Below are positions 1-6,357 of a DNA stretch of 6,409 bases, piece after piece. Both the position numbers and the translations under genes were made by a program. Source of the DNA: Pseudomonadota bacterium (GTDB taxonomy: Bacteria > Pseudomonadota > Alphaproteobacteria > Sphingomonadales > Sphingomonadaceae). The DNA lies in NCBI GenBank assembly GCA_023390675.1, contig JAEWCK010000205.1, forward strand, positions 1-6,409. Direction: 5' to 3'. The notes under the pieces were generated by a model, which worked only from the letters and a program-made list of their open reading frames with translations, had not been told where the DNA came from and searched no databases. The first letter of the stretch is position 1. The number at the start of each line of letters is the position of its first letter.

Positions 1-609
1 GTCCGAAGCGGTGCCGACGATCGTATAGGCGATGAGGTGCGGCAAATGGCTGGTGACGGCGAGGACGCGATCGTGATGATCCGGCGCCATCGTCTCGACT
101 TCGGCGCCTAGCCGTTTCCAGAACTCCGTGACGCGCTCGACCGCGAGCGGCGCGGTGCCTTCGATCGGGGTGACGATGCACCAGCGGCCGTGGAAGAGCG
201 TCGCGAACCCGGCCTCGGGGCCGCTATTCTCGGTGCCGGCGACGGGGTGCGCAGGCACGAAGACGGCGTCGGGAAGCGACGCACGCACGGCTTCGACCAC
301 GCTCTCCTTGCACGAGCCGACGTCGCTGACGATCGCATCGGCGGGCAGATCGGCGGCGATCTCCGCCGCCGCCGCGCCCATCGCGCCGACGGGCACGCAG
401 AGGATAACGAGATCGGCGTCGATCACCGCCGTACCGGCACTGTCGGCGACATCGTCGCACAAGTCGATCCGCACAGCCGTCTCGCGTACCGCCGGATTGG
501 CATCGTAGCCGGTAACGCGCACGCTCGGCATGTGCTGGCGCACCGCGCGCGCGATCGACGAGCCAATCAGGCCCAATCCGATCACGGTGACGCGCGCGAA
601 GGGCAACAT
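1..609 (-). CDS. tyrA: Prephenate/arogenate (cyclohexadienyl) dehydrogenase, partial
   Basis: Oxidatively decarboxylates prephenate (or arogenate) with NAD(P)+ on the tyrosine branch of aromatic amino-acid synthesis, in the cytoplasm. The first 203 residues are visible; the C-terminal part lies beyond the left edge. Translation from the ATG at 609 gives a Rossmann start VTVIGLGLIGSS, with the dinucleotide glycines G11, G13 and G16. An acidic residue, D36 in VTGYDAN, ends the second strand, which favours NAD+ over NADP+ (inference). Family hallmarks follow: DVGSCKESV at 96-104, HPVAGTENSGPEAG at 121-134 with the conserved His121, and SHLPHLIAY at 187-195 with His188 and His191. The start codon shares one base with the hisC stop (TGATG), so translation is probably coupled to hisC. 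Substrate preference (tyrA, or tyrC for the cyclohexadienyl type) cannot be decided from this fragment. The family call is firm; the symbol is less so. Confidence 0.93.
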   Translation of the reverse strand, partial: MLPFARVTVIGLGLIGSSIARAVRQHMPSVRVTGYDANPAVRETAVRIDLCDDVADSAGTAVIDADLVILCVPVGAMGAAAAEIAADLPADAIVSDVGSCKESVVEAVRASLPDAVFVPAHPVAGTENSGPEAGFATLFHGRWCIVTPIEGTAPLAVERVTEFWKRLGAEVETMAPDHHDRVLAVTSHLPHLIAYTIVGTASD

Positions 610-1706
610 CAGCCGGCGTCCGCCAGCTCGCGCAGCGCCGCGACTACGCCACGGCACTCATCCTCGGTGCCGACGGTGATGCGTAGCCCATGCGGCAGTC
701 CCTGCCCCGGCAGCCAGCGAACGATATAGCCCGCCTCCATCAATCCCTTGTATGCTTCCTCGGCGGTCAGCCGCCCCTCGAACAGCACCAGCACGAAATT
801 GGCCTGGCTCGGCACGGCGCGCAGCCCGGCATTGCCGAGCTTGGCGATCTCGCCCGCGAACCAGCGCCGCCACTCGGCATTGTGCGCGCGCGTGTGCTCG
901 ACGAAGCCGGTGTCGTGGAGCGCCGCGATCGCCGCCGCGGTCCCCGCGATGGTGATCGAGAAGGGCAGCCGGATGCGGTGCATCGCCTCGATGATCGGCG
1001 CGGCGGCATAGCCCCAGCCGATCCGTTCGGCGGCGAGGCCGTACATCTTGGAGAAAGTGCGCGTGACGAGCACGTTGGGGGCGGTGCGTGCGAGCTCCAT
1101 CCCGCCGTCATCGTCCTCGCCTTCGATATATTCGGCATAGGCGTGGTCGAGCACCAGCAGCACATGGCTCGGCAGCCCGGCATGGAGCCGCATGATCTCC
1201 GCGCGGCTGGCATAGGTTCCGGTCGGGTTATTGGGATTGGCGATGTAGACGATCCGCGTCCGCTCGGTCACGCAAGCGAGGATCGCATCGACGTCGGTCG
1301 CATAGTCCTGGTCGGGCGCGACCACGGGCACCGCGCCGACGCGACGCGCCGCGATTTCGTAAACCGCGAAGCCGTAATGGACGAAGATGACTTCGTCGCC
1401 CGGCCCCGCGAACGCCGCGGCGGCGAGGTGGAGGACTTCGTCCGATCCGTTGCCATAGATGATCCGCGCGGGATCGAGGTCCCATTTGGCGGCGAGCGCG
1501 TCGCGCAGCTCGGTGCCGCTCGCATCGGGATAACGCTCGAGCCGGTCCGCGGCGCTCGCGAACGCCGCGCGCGCGGCGGGCGAGGTTCCGAGCGGGTTCT
1601 CGTTGGACGAGAGCTTGATGGCCATTTTTCCCGAATCGGTGGTGGCGCGGCCGGGCACATAGGGCGCGATCGCCATGATCCAGGACTTGGGAACCGGTGC
1701 TGTCAT
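609..1706 (-). CDS. hisC: Histidinol-phosphate aminotransferase
   Basis: PLP-dependent class I/II aminotransferase that converts imidazole-acetol phosphate and glutamate to histidinol phosphate in histidine synthesis. It is 365 residues long, normal for the family. Visible signatures are the N-terminal KLSSNENPLG at 31-40, YGNGSDE at 84-90, NPNNPTG at 157-163, D187 with Y190 in LDHAYAEY (PLP ring and O3' contacts), the Schiff-base lysine K220 in TFSKMYGLA, the phosphate-binding R228, and R342 in GLRITVG for the substrate carboxylate. The ATG at 1706 was chosen because it places SSNENP at the usual distance from the N-terminus. An upstream in-frame ATG at 1832 would add 42 non-homologous-looking residues and run across the divergent gene's start. 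There is no clear Shine-Dalgarno sequence. Its link to the adjacent tyrA gene matches the hisH(hisC)-tyrC pair of Zymomonas, where the enzyme also transaminates aromatic substrates, so a dual role is plausible here (inference). Confidence 0.95.
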   Translation of the reverse strand: MTAPVPKSWIMAIAPYVPGRATTDSGKMAIKLSSNENPLGTSPAARAAFASAADRLERYPDASGTELRDALAAKWDLDPARIIYGNGSDEVLHLAAAAFAGPGDEVIFVHYGFAVYEIAARRVGAVPVVAPDQDYATDVDAILACVTERTRIVYIANPNNPTGTYASRAEIMRLHAGLPSHVLLVLDHAYAEYIEGEDDDGGMELARTAPNVLVTRTFSKMYGLAAERIGWGYAAAPIIEAMHRIRLPFSITIAGTAAAIAALHDTGFVEHTRAHNAEWRRWFAGEIAKLGNAGLRAVPSQANFVLVLFEGRLTAEEAYKGLMEAGYIVRWLPGQGLPHGLRITVGTEDECRGVVAALRELADAG

Positions 1707-1789
1707 GGTGTTCGCGATTGGCGGAATGGTTACGGGATGGCAAGAGTAGCGCCCTAGTGCTTCATGGTTAGTGGGGAACCGGAGGGGCA
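1707..1789. promoter_or_regulatory. Divergent intergenic region, hisC / amine oxidase
   Basis: These 83 bases separate the hisC start (minus strand) from the amine oxidase start (plus strand), so both upstream control regions should lie here. Visible are a 7-base direct repeat ATGGTTA at 1726-1732 and 1764-1770, and an imperfect 14-base palindrome at 1745-1758 (TAG-N4-CTA core, 10 of 14 positions symmetric). The CCTAGT at 1753-1758 resembles the CTA-containing -10 boxes of alphaproteobacterial housekeeping promoters, but the sequence 17 bases upstream (TTACGG, 1730-1735) is only a weak -35. No confident promoter or operator can be named. Confidence 0.35.
1781..1787 (+). promoter_or_regulatory. 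Ribosome binding site of the amine oxidase gene
   Basis: GGAGGGG lies just before the ATG at 1790, with only a few bases between. It supports this start over the in-frame ATGs at 1826 and 1838, which lack a well-spaced purine-rich site. The choice matters because it leaves 35 residues ahead of the twin-arginine motif. Confidence 0.6.
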
Positions 1790-3334
1790 ATGCGGGGCAA
1801 TCATTTCGTCTGGCGCGCGCTGGAGATGGCACGGCGGATGAACCTGGCCGACGCCGGCGAGGCCGCGCCGGTCAAGGCGGCGGGCGGCGCTACGCGGCGC
1901 GCGGTGCTCAAGGCACTCGCTGCGACGGGCATGGCCTCCGCGCTTCCGCAACCCGCCCTCGCACGCACGGGGCGCATCGCAATTGTCGGCGGCGGGATCG
2001 CCGGCCTCTCCGCGCTTCACCGCCTGCGCGAAGCGGGAATCGATGCCTGGCTCTACGAGGGGCGGAGCCGCACCGGCGGGCGGATGTTCACGCACCAATC
2101 GGGCAACTGGACGTTCGAGGCGGGCGGGCAGCTGGTCAATACCGATCACTATGACATGCACGCTTTGTGCAAGCGCTTCGGTGTCGCGCTGGTCGACCGC
2201 AAGGCCGAGCCGCACGACACGCTGATCCTCGCCAACGGCCGGCTCGTCACCGACGAGGAGCTCGCCCGGGCGCTACGCCCCATCGCGGCGCAGATCGGCA
2301 AGGACGCCGACCGGCTCGACAAGGACTATGCGCATGTCGCGAGCGACCTCGACCGGCTGTCGATCCGCACCTATCTCGACAAGCACGCCGCGCTGATCGC
2401 CGATCCCTGGGTGCGCCAGTTGCTCGAGGCGACGAGCCGCACCGAATATGGCGTCGAGCCAGACCAGGCCTCGGCGATCGAGCTCATCTTCAACCTGCCC
2501 ACCGTGGACGGCGAGCGCGCCGAAGTGCTGGGCGGGGCCGACGAGCGCTATGTGATCGAAGGCGGCAGCAGCGCGCTGATTACGGCGATGACGGCGCATT
2601 ATGCCGATCGGATCGCGACCGGAAAGCGGCTGCTCCGCGTGTCGCCGGGCTATCGGCTCGACTTCCTCGACGGCTCGCACGCAGCGGCGGACAGCCTGGT
2701 GATCGCGGTTCCTGCACCGCTCACGCGCCAGATCGACTTCCGCGTGCCGCTGCCCGCTTCGTGGCGCGGCTTCATCGCCGAGATGAACCTCGGGCGGAAC
2801 GAGAAGGTGCAATCGGGCACCAATGCGACGCCGTGGCGCGGGCCGATGGGGATCGGCGGCGAGCTATGGCAGACCCAGGCCGACGTGGGCTGGGCGCTTT
2901 GGTGGGACGGCAGCGTCCATCGCAAGGACGGCGTCTCGCCGGTCTGGACGTGGTTCCTCGGCGGCGACGAAGTCGCCCGCGCCGAGAGCGAAGCGCCCTC
3001 GGCGCTCGCCGCGCGTTTCGCCGCGAGCGCGGCACCCGCGATCCCCGGGCTGATCGAAGCCGCGACGGGACCGTTCAGCCGCACCAACTGGCACGCCCAG
3101 GCACTGACGATGGGCGCCTATTGCAACTATGCCCCCGGCCAGCTGACCCGATTCGCGCATCTGCTGTGCGTGGAGGAGAAAGGCGAGCGGCAGGTGCCGC
3201 ATGCCGGCCGCATCTATTTCGCCGGCGAGCACCTGTCGGACGCCTTCCCCGGCTACATGAACGGCGGCGCGCAGACCGGCCGGATGGCGGCCGAGGCGAT
3301 CAGCGGACGCCGCTTCGCCGTCCACGCCGCTTGA
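1790..3334 (+). CDS. Tat-exported FAD-dependent amine oxidase family protein
   Basis: Flavoprotein of the flavin-containing monoamine oxidase / L-amino-acid oxidase superfamily, 514 residues; the substrate is unknown. A twin-arginine signal is visible: TRRAVLK at 35-41 (Arg36-Arg37), a hydrophobic AlaLeu-rich stretch, and a likely cleavage site after ALA at 56-58. The Rossmann FAD motif follows at once (IAIVGGGIAG, G67, G69, G72), with E90 closing the second strand and RSRTGGRM at 92-99, the classic amine oxidase GGR. Later landmarks are YVIEGGSSAL at 254-263, K339 in NEKVQSG (candidate for the lysine that holds water at flavin N5), MGAYCNYAPG at 441-450, and the C-terminal FAD motif RIYFAGEHLSDAFPGYMNGG at 474-493. 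Export by Tat fits a protein that folds around FAD before crossing the membrane, so a periplasmic location is inferred. Its stop is 31 bases before metX on the same strand, so it may share a transcript, but no role in methionine metabolism can be shown. Confidence 0.88.
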   Translation: MRGNHFVWRALEMARRMNLADAGEAAPVKAAGGATRRAVLKALAATGMASALPQPALARTGRIAIVGGGIAGLSALHRLREAGIDAWLYEGRSRTGGRMFTHQSGNWTFEAGGQLVNTDHYDMHALCKRFGVALVDRKAEPHDTLILANGRLVTDEELARALRPIAAQIGKDADRLDKDYAHVASDLDRLSIRTYLDKHAALIADPWVRQLLEATSRTEYGVEPDQASAIELIFNLPTVDGERAEVLGGADERYVIEGGSSALITAMTAHYADRIATGKRLLRVSPGYRLDFLDGSHAAADSLVIAVPAPLTRQIDFRVPLPASWRGFIAEMNLGRNEKVQSGTNATPWRGPMGIGGELWQTQADVGWALWWDGSVHRKDGVSPVWTWFLGGDEVARAESEAPSALAARFAASAAPAIPGLIEAATGPFSRTNWHAQALTMGAYCNYAPGQLTRFAHLLCVEEKGERQVPHAGRIYFAGEHLSDAFPGYMNGGAQTGRMAAEAISGRRFAVHAA

Positions 3335-3357
3335 ACCGTGACGCTTGCGCCCCTAAC
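3331..3357 (+). promoter_or_regulatory. Possible promoter directly upstream of metX
   Basis: TTGAAC at 3331-3336 and CCTAAC at 3352-3357 are 15 bases apart and resemble a -35 and a CTA-type alphaproteobacterial -10. Transcription from it would begin at about 3364-3366, on or next to the metX ATG, giving a leaderless or nearly leaderless mRNA. This fits the lack of a Shine-Dalgarno sequence before metX. The spacer is short and the match modest, so this is tentative. Confidence 0.25.
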
Positions 3358-3366
3358 CGGGCGCAA
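3345..3366 (+). promoter_or_regulatory. Inverted repeat ending on the metX start codon
   Basis: A perfect 8-base dyad: TTGCGCCC at 3345-3352, a 6-base centre CTAACC, and GGGCGCAA at 3359-3366. The last base of the right arm is the A of the metX ATG. In a read-through mRNA from the amine oxidase gene it would fold into a GC-rich hairpin covering the initiation region. As DNA it could be an operator for a dimeric repressor. There is no T-run after it, so an intrinsic terminator is unlikely. The repeat itself is directly visible; its role is inference. Confidence 0.55.
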
Positions 3367-4490
3367 TGTCCGACGACGCCCGCTTCGGCCTGAGCCGCAC
3401 GGTGACGCTGGCGGGGCCGCTGCGCCTCGACGGCGGGGTGCTCCTCTCGCCCGTCGACATCGCCTATGAGACCTATGGGACGCTGGCGCCCGACGGCGGC
3501 AATGCGATCCTCGTCTGCCACGCACTGACCGGCGACCAGCATGTCGCTTCGGACCATCCCGTCACTGGCAAGCCGGGCTGGTGGGCGCGGATGGTGGGGC
3601 CGGGCAAGCCGATCGACACCGACCGCTATTTCGTGATCTGCGCCAATGTGCTTGGCAGCTGCCTCGGGAGCTCGGGACCGGCGAGCGTCAACCCCGCGAC
3701 CGGCAAACCCTGGGGGATGGCGTTCCCGGTGATCACGATTCGCGACATGGTCCGCGCGCAGGCGATGCTGCTCGACCATCTCGGCGTCGCGCGGTTGTTC
3801 GCGGTGGTCGGCGGATCGATGGGCGGAATGCAGGCGCTGAGCTGGGCGGCGACCTTCCCCGAGCGCACCGCCTCGGCGGTGGTGATCGCGAGCGCGGCGC
3901 GGCATTCGGCGCAGAACATCGCGTTCCACGAGGTCGGGCGGCAAGCCGTGATGGCCGATCCGAAATGGCGCGGCGGCGACTATTACGAATCGAGCGATCC
4001 GCCCGTCGCCGGGCTCGCGGTCGCGCGGATGGCGGCGCACATCACTTATCTCTCCGAGGCCGGGCTCACCGCCAAGTTCGGGCGCAAGCTCCAGAGTCGC
4101 GAGGCCAAGACGTTCGGCTTCGACGCCGATTTCCAGGTCGAGAGCTATCTCAGGCATCAGGGGCTGAGCTTCGTCGACCGGTTCGACGCCAACTCCTATC
4201 TCTACATCACGCGCGCGCTCGACTATTTCGACCTTGCCGAGGAGCATGGCGGGCTGCTCGCCAACGCCTTCAGGGGTTCGCCGACGCGCTTCTGCCTCGT
4301 GAGCTTCGATACCGACTGGCTGTATCCCACCCCGGAATCGCGGACGATCGTCCATGCCCTCAACGCGGCGGGGGCGCGGGCGAGCTTCGTGGAATTGAAG
4401 TCGCCGTTCGGGCATGACGCCTTCCTGCTCGAGAGCCCCGAGCTCGATCGGGTGGTCGACGGGTTCCTGCGTGCGGGAGGCGTCGGTTGA
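3366..4490 (+). CDS. metX: Homoserine O-acetyltransferase (MetX family)
   Basis: Alpha/beta-hydrolase fold acyltransferase that acylates homoserine from acyl-CoA, the first committed step of methionine synthesis, in the cytoplasm. Its 374 residues are typical. Family motifs in order are DIAYETYGTL at 31-40, CHALTGDQHV at 51-60, GWWARMVGPG at 71-80, CANVLGSCLGSSGP at 92-105 with NPATGKPWG following, and the nucleophile elbow GGSMGGMQ at 149-156 with Ser151. Asp317 in SFDTDWLYP and His350 in PFGHDAF complete the expected catalytic triad. MetX-fold enzymes can use acetyl-CoA or, in some lineages, succinyl-CoA; I cannot settle which from the sequence alone. There is no clear Shine-Dalgarno site, and the start is overlapped by an inverted repeat. 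The stop overlaps the start of the next gene (TTGA). The presence of metW two genes downstream supports the methionine role. Confidence 0.95.
   Translation: MSDDARFGLSRTVTLAGPLRLDGGVLLSPVDIAYETYGTLAPDGGNAILVCHALTGDQHVASDHPVTGKPGWWARMVGPGKPIDTDRYFVICANVLGSCLGSSGPASVNPATGKPWGMAFPVITIRDMVRAQAMLLDHLGVARLFAVVGGSMGGMQALSWAATFPERTASAVVIASAARHSAQNIAFHEVGRQAVMADPKWRGGDYYESSDPPVAGLAVARMAAHITYLSEAGLTAKFGRKLQSREAKTFGFDADFQVESYLRHQGLSFVDRFDANSYLYITRALDYFDLAEEHGGLLANAFRGSPTRFCLVSFDTDWLYPTPESRTIVHALNAAGARASFVELKSPFGHDAFLLESPELDRVVDGFLRAGGVG
4475..4480 (+). promoter_or_regulatory. Ribosome binding site deciding a TTG start
   Basis: GGGAGG inside the 3' end of metX sits six bases before the TTG at 4487. This ideal spacing is the main evidence that the GNAT gene starts at TTG. 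The next in-frame ATG would remove the acetyl-CoA-binding motif's leading strands (codon 90). Confidence 0.7.
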
Positions 4491-4915
4491 CTATCTCGTT
4501 TACACTCGAGAAGCTCGATATCGACCTGATCCATGCTTTTCTGAGCGGGGCTTACTGGTCGGTCGGGATCCCGCGCGACACGGTCGAGCGCGCGATCAAG
4601 AACTCGCTGTGCGTGGGGGCGTACGACGCGGACGAGGAGGGGAAGGACGAGCAGATCGGCTTCGCGCGGGTGATCAGCGATCATGCGACCTTCGCGTATC
4701 TGGCCGACGTGTTCGTGCTGCCGGCGCATCGCGGCAAGGGCGTCGCGACCGCGATGCTCGAGGCGCTGGCGGCGCACCCGGACCTGCAGGGCCTCAGGCG
4801 CTGGGTATTGTTCACGCGCGACATGCAGCCGCTCTACGCGAGGCTCGGCTGGGAGGCGTATCCGCATCCCGAGCGGCTGATGGTGCGCGACATTCCGGAT
4901 ATCTATCAGCGATGA
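4487..4915 (+). CDS. GNAT-family N-acetyltransferase between metX and metW
   Basis: Small (142-residue) single-domain acetyltransferase predicted to move an acetyl group from acetyl-CoA to an amine; the acceptor is unknown. The GNAT core is clear: strand 4 and motif A read YLADVFVLPAHRGKGVATAM at 71-90, with the pyrophosphate-binding R/Q-x-x-G-x-G/A signature as Arg82-Gly83-Lys84-Gly85-Val86-Ala87. Motif B contains PLYARLGW at 115-122, where Tyr117 is the usual general acid. The N-terminal part (AYWSVGIPRDTVERAIKNSLCVGAYD) resembles that of small uncharacterised GNATs. It starts at TTG, overlapping the metX stop by four bases (TTGA), and its own stop overlaps the metW start (ATGA). It is therefore embedded in the metX-metW unit and probably co-translated. 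It may act on a small metabolite or a protein of the pathway, or be an unrelated insertion kept by coupling; nothing visible decides this. Confidence 0.88.
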   Translation: MTISFTLEKLDIDLIHAFLSGAYWSVGIPRDTVERAIKNSLCVGAYDADEEGKDEQIGFARVISDHATFAYLADVFVLPAHRGKGVATAMLEALAAHPDLQGLRRWVLFTRDMQPLYARLGWEAYPHPERLMVRDIPDIYQR

Positions 4916-5502
4916 GCCTGCGTCCCGACCTTGCGATCATCGCCGCCAATGTCGCGCCTGGAAGCCGCGTGCTCGACGTGGGCTGCGGCGACGGCGCGCT
5001 GATGGCGGCGCTCAGGGACGAGCGCCAATGCGACGCGCGCGGGCTCGAGCTCGATGCCGGCGACGTCGCGGCGGCCGTAGCGCGCGGACTCTCGGTGGTG
5101 CAGGGCGACGCCGACAGCGATCTCGCGGACTATCCCGACGCCAGCTTCGACTACGCCATCCTGAGCCAGACGCTCCAGACGACGATGCGCCCCGACTGGG
5201 TGCTCGACCAGCTGCTCCGGATCGGGCGGCGCGCCTTCGTCTCGTTTCCGAACTTCGCGCACTGGCGGGTGCGCGCGTCCTTGCTCTGGGGCGGGCGGAT
5301 GCCGGTGACGCGGCTGCTGCCGCTCAAATGGTATGCGACCCCCAACATCCACCACGTCACCGTCGACGATTTCCGCGCGCTGCTGAAGGAGCGCGGGATC
5401 ATCGTCGAGGGCTGCTGGTTCCTCTCGGGCGACCAGCGGACGGGCGCGGCGATGGCCAATCTCTTCGCCGAGCACGCCGTGTTCCTGCTGAGGAGCGCAT
5501 GA
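4912..5502 (+). CDS. metW: Methionine biosynthesis protein MetW
   Basis: Methyltransferase-fold protein of the MetW family, 196 residues, the usual length. Members are typically encoded beside metX and are reported to support homoserine acyltransferase function; a methyl-transfer reaction is not established. The SAM-type motif I LDVGCGDG is at 21-28, followed by the acidic ligand E46 in GLELDAG and motif DYAILSQTLQ at 80-89. Family-specific segments are SFPNFAHWRVRASLLWGGRMP at 111-131 and KWYATPNIHHVTVDDF at 139-154. The ATG at 4912 overlaps the GNAT stop (ATGA). No strong Shine-Dalgarno sequence precedes it, so initiation probably depends on ribosomes finishing the GNAT gene. It ends with TGATG into the pirin gene. 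Confidence 0.94.
   Translation: MSLRPDLAIIAANVAPGSRVLDVGCGDGALMAALRDERQCDARGLELDAGDVAAAVARGLSVVQGDADSDLADYPDASFDYAILSQTLQTTMRPDWVLDQLLRIGRRAFVSFPNFAHWRVRASLLWGGRMPVTRLLPLKWYATPNIHHVTVDDFRALLKERGIIVEGCWFLSGDQRTGAAMANLFAEHAVFLLRSA
5491..5495 (+). promoter_or_regulatory. Ribosome binding site of the pirin gene
   Basis: AGGAG in the 3' end of metW lies six bases before the ATG at 5502 but only three before the tandem ATG at 5499. The spacing favours 5502, which shares one base with the metW stop. Confidence 0.55.
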
Positions 5503-6344
5503 TGCGGACGATCGCCCGGCTCCACCCCGCCTATAGAGACGACATCGGCGATCTCGTCACGCGCCGGCCGGTGCCGGGGCCGGGAATCGACCATGTCGGC
5601 GCTTTCCTGTTCCTCAACCATCACGGGCCGCAGACCTATCCGCCGGGCAATCGCGGCCTGCCCTTCGGCCCGCACCCGCATCGCGGGTTCGAGACGGTGA
5701 CCTTCATCCTCGAAGGCGAGCTCGCGCATACCGATTCGGCGGGGCATGCCAGCGTGATCCGCGCGGGCGGGATCCAGTGGATGACCGCGGGGAGCGGGAT
5801 CGTCCATGCCGAGGTCTCGCCGCCCGATTTCCTGCGCGAAGGCGGACCGATGGAGATCCTCCAGCTCTGGCTCAATCTGCCCGCGCGATTGAAGATGACC
5901 AGGCCGCGCTATGTCGGGGTGCAGGCCGACGGGATTCCGGAAGTCGGAGGCGTGCACCTGATCGCCGGAGCGCATGGCGGGACGACGGGCCCGGTCGAAT
6001 CGCTTACCGGCACGTTCCTGAGCTGGGTGACGCTGGAAGCGGGCGGACGCGTGACGTTCGACGGCCTCGATGGGCGCGATGTCTTCCTGTACTGCGCGCG
6101 CGGCGCCTTCGACGTGGCGGGGACGCGCGTGCCGCAGTTCAGCCTCGCCGAGCTGACCCCGGGCGATACCGTCGCGATCGCGGCGCGCGAGCCGGCGCTG
6201 CTGCTGTTCGGGCATGCCGCGCCGATCGACGAGCCGATCGTCGCGCACGGGCCGTTCGTGATGAATACGGCCGACGAGATCCGCCAGGCCTTCGCCGATT
6301 ATCAGGCGGGCAGGTTCGGCGTCGCGGAGATCGTCGAGAGGTAG
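5502..6344 (+). CDS. Pirin-family bicupin protein
   Basis: Cupin-superfamily protein of 280 residues, a normal length for pirins. Some bacterial members have quercetin 2,3-dioxygenase activity, and others act as metal-dependent co-regulators or enzyme modulators; the function here is open. The N-terminal cupin keeps all four expected metal ligands: His58 and His60 in PHPHRGFETVTF (57-68), and His102 and Glu104 in SGIVHAEVSP (98-107). The line MEILQLWLNLPARLKMTRPRY (117-137) is also typical, and the C-terminal domain ends with the pirin signature HGPFVMNT at 249-256 and a helix with FADYQAGRFG at 264-273. It begins at a TGATG overlap with metW, making it the last gene of the operon. A tandem ATG at 5499 would add one Met. 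A link to methionine metabolism is not shown. Confidence 0.92.
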   Translation: MRTIARLHPAYRDDIGDLVTRRPVPGPGIDHVGAFLFLNHHGPQTYPPGNRGLPFGPHPHRGFETVTFILEGELAHTDSAGHASVIRAGGIQWMTAGSGIVHAEVSPPDFLREGGPMEILQLWLNLPARLKMTRPRYVGVQADGIPEVGGVHLIAGAHGGTTGPVESLTGTFLSWVTLEAGGRVTFDGLDGRDVFLYCARGAFDVAGTRVPQFSLAELTPGDTVAIAAREPALLLFGHAAPIDEPIVAHGPFVMNTADEIRQAFADYQAGRFGVAEIVER

Positions 6345-6357
6345 GGCCTATTCCGAT

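Noticed and set aside
690..1757. Long open frame on the plus strand opposite hisC (355 codons)
   Set aside because: Composition is typical of an antisense shadow (Arg, Gly and His rich). It has no motifs and lies fully under the well-supported hisC.
1707..1832. N-terminal extension of hisC by 42 codons to an upstream ATG
   Set aside because: It would run through the divergent gap and over the start and ribosome site of the flavoprotein gene. The added residues do not look like the family, and the ATG at 1706 gives the normal HisC length.
3335..3365. SAM-II or other SAM riboswitch upstream of metX
   Set aside because: SAM-II elements often precede methionine genes in Alphaproteobacteria, so I looked for one. 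The gap is only 31 bases, too short for it, and only a simple hairpin is present.
3300..4415. Long open frame on the minus strand opposite metX (371 codons)
   Set aside because: It is low-complexity, Arg/Ala/Gly/Pro-rich and without any recognisable domain, as expected for the mirror of a GC-rich gene with strong third-position G+C. The plus strand holds a complete MetX.
5028..5498. In-frame upstream extension of the pirin gene across metW
   Set aside because: The extension is a shadow of metW (Arg/Ala-rich). The pirin homology begins at the ATG at 5502, which has its own AGGAG site.
5151..6248. Long open frame on the minus strand opposite metW and pirin (365 codons)
   Set aside because: It crosses two well-supported genes, has no family motifs, and shows the composition of a GC-rich shadow frame.
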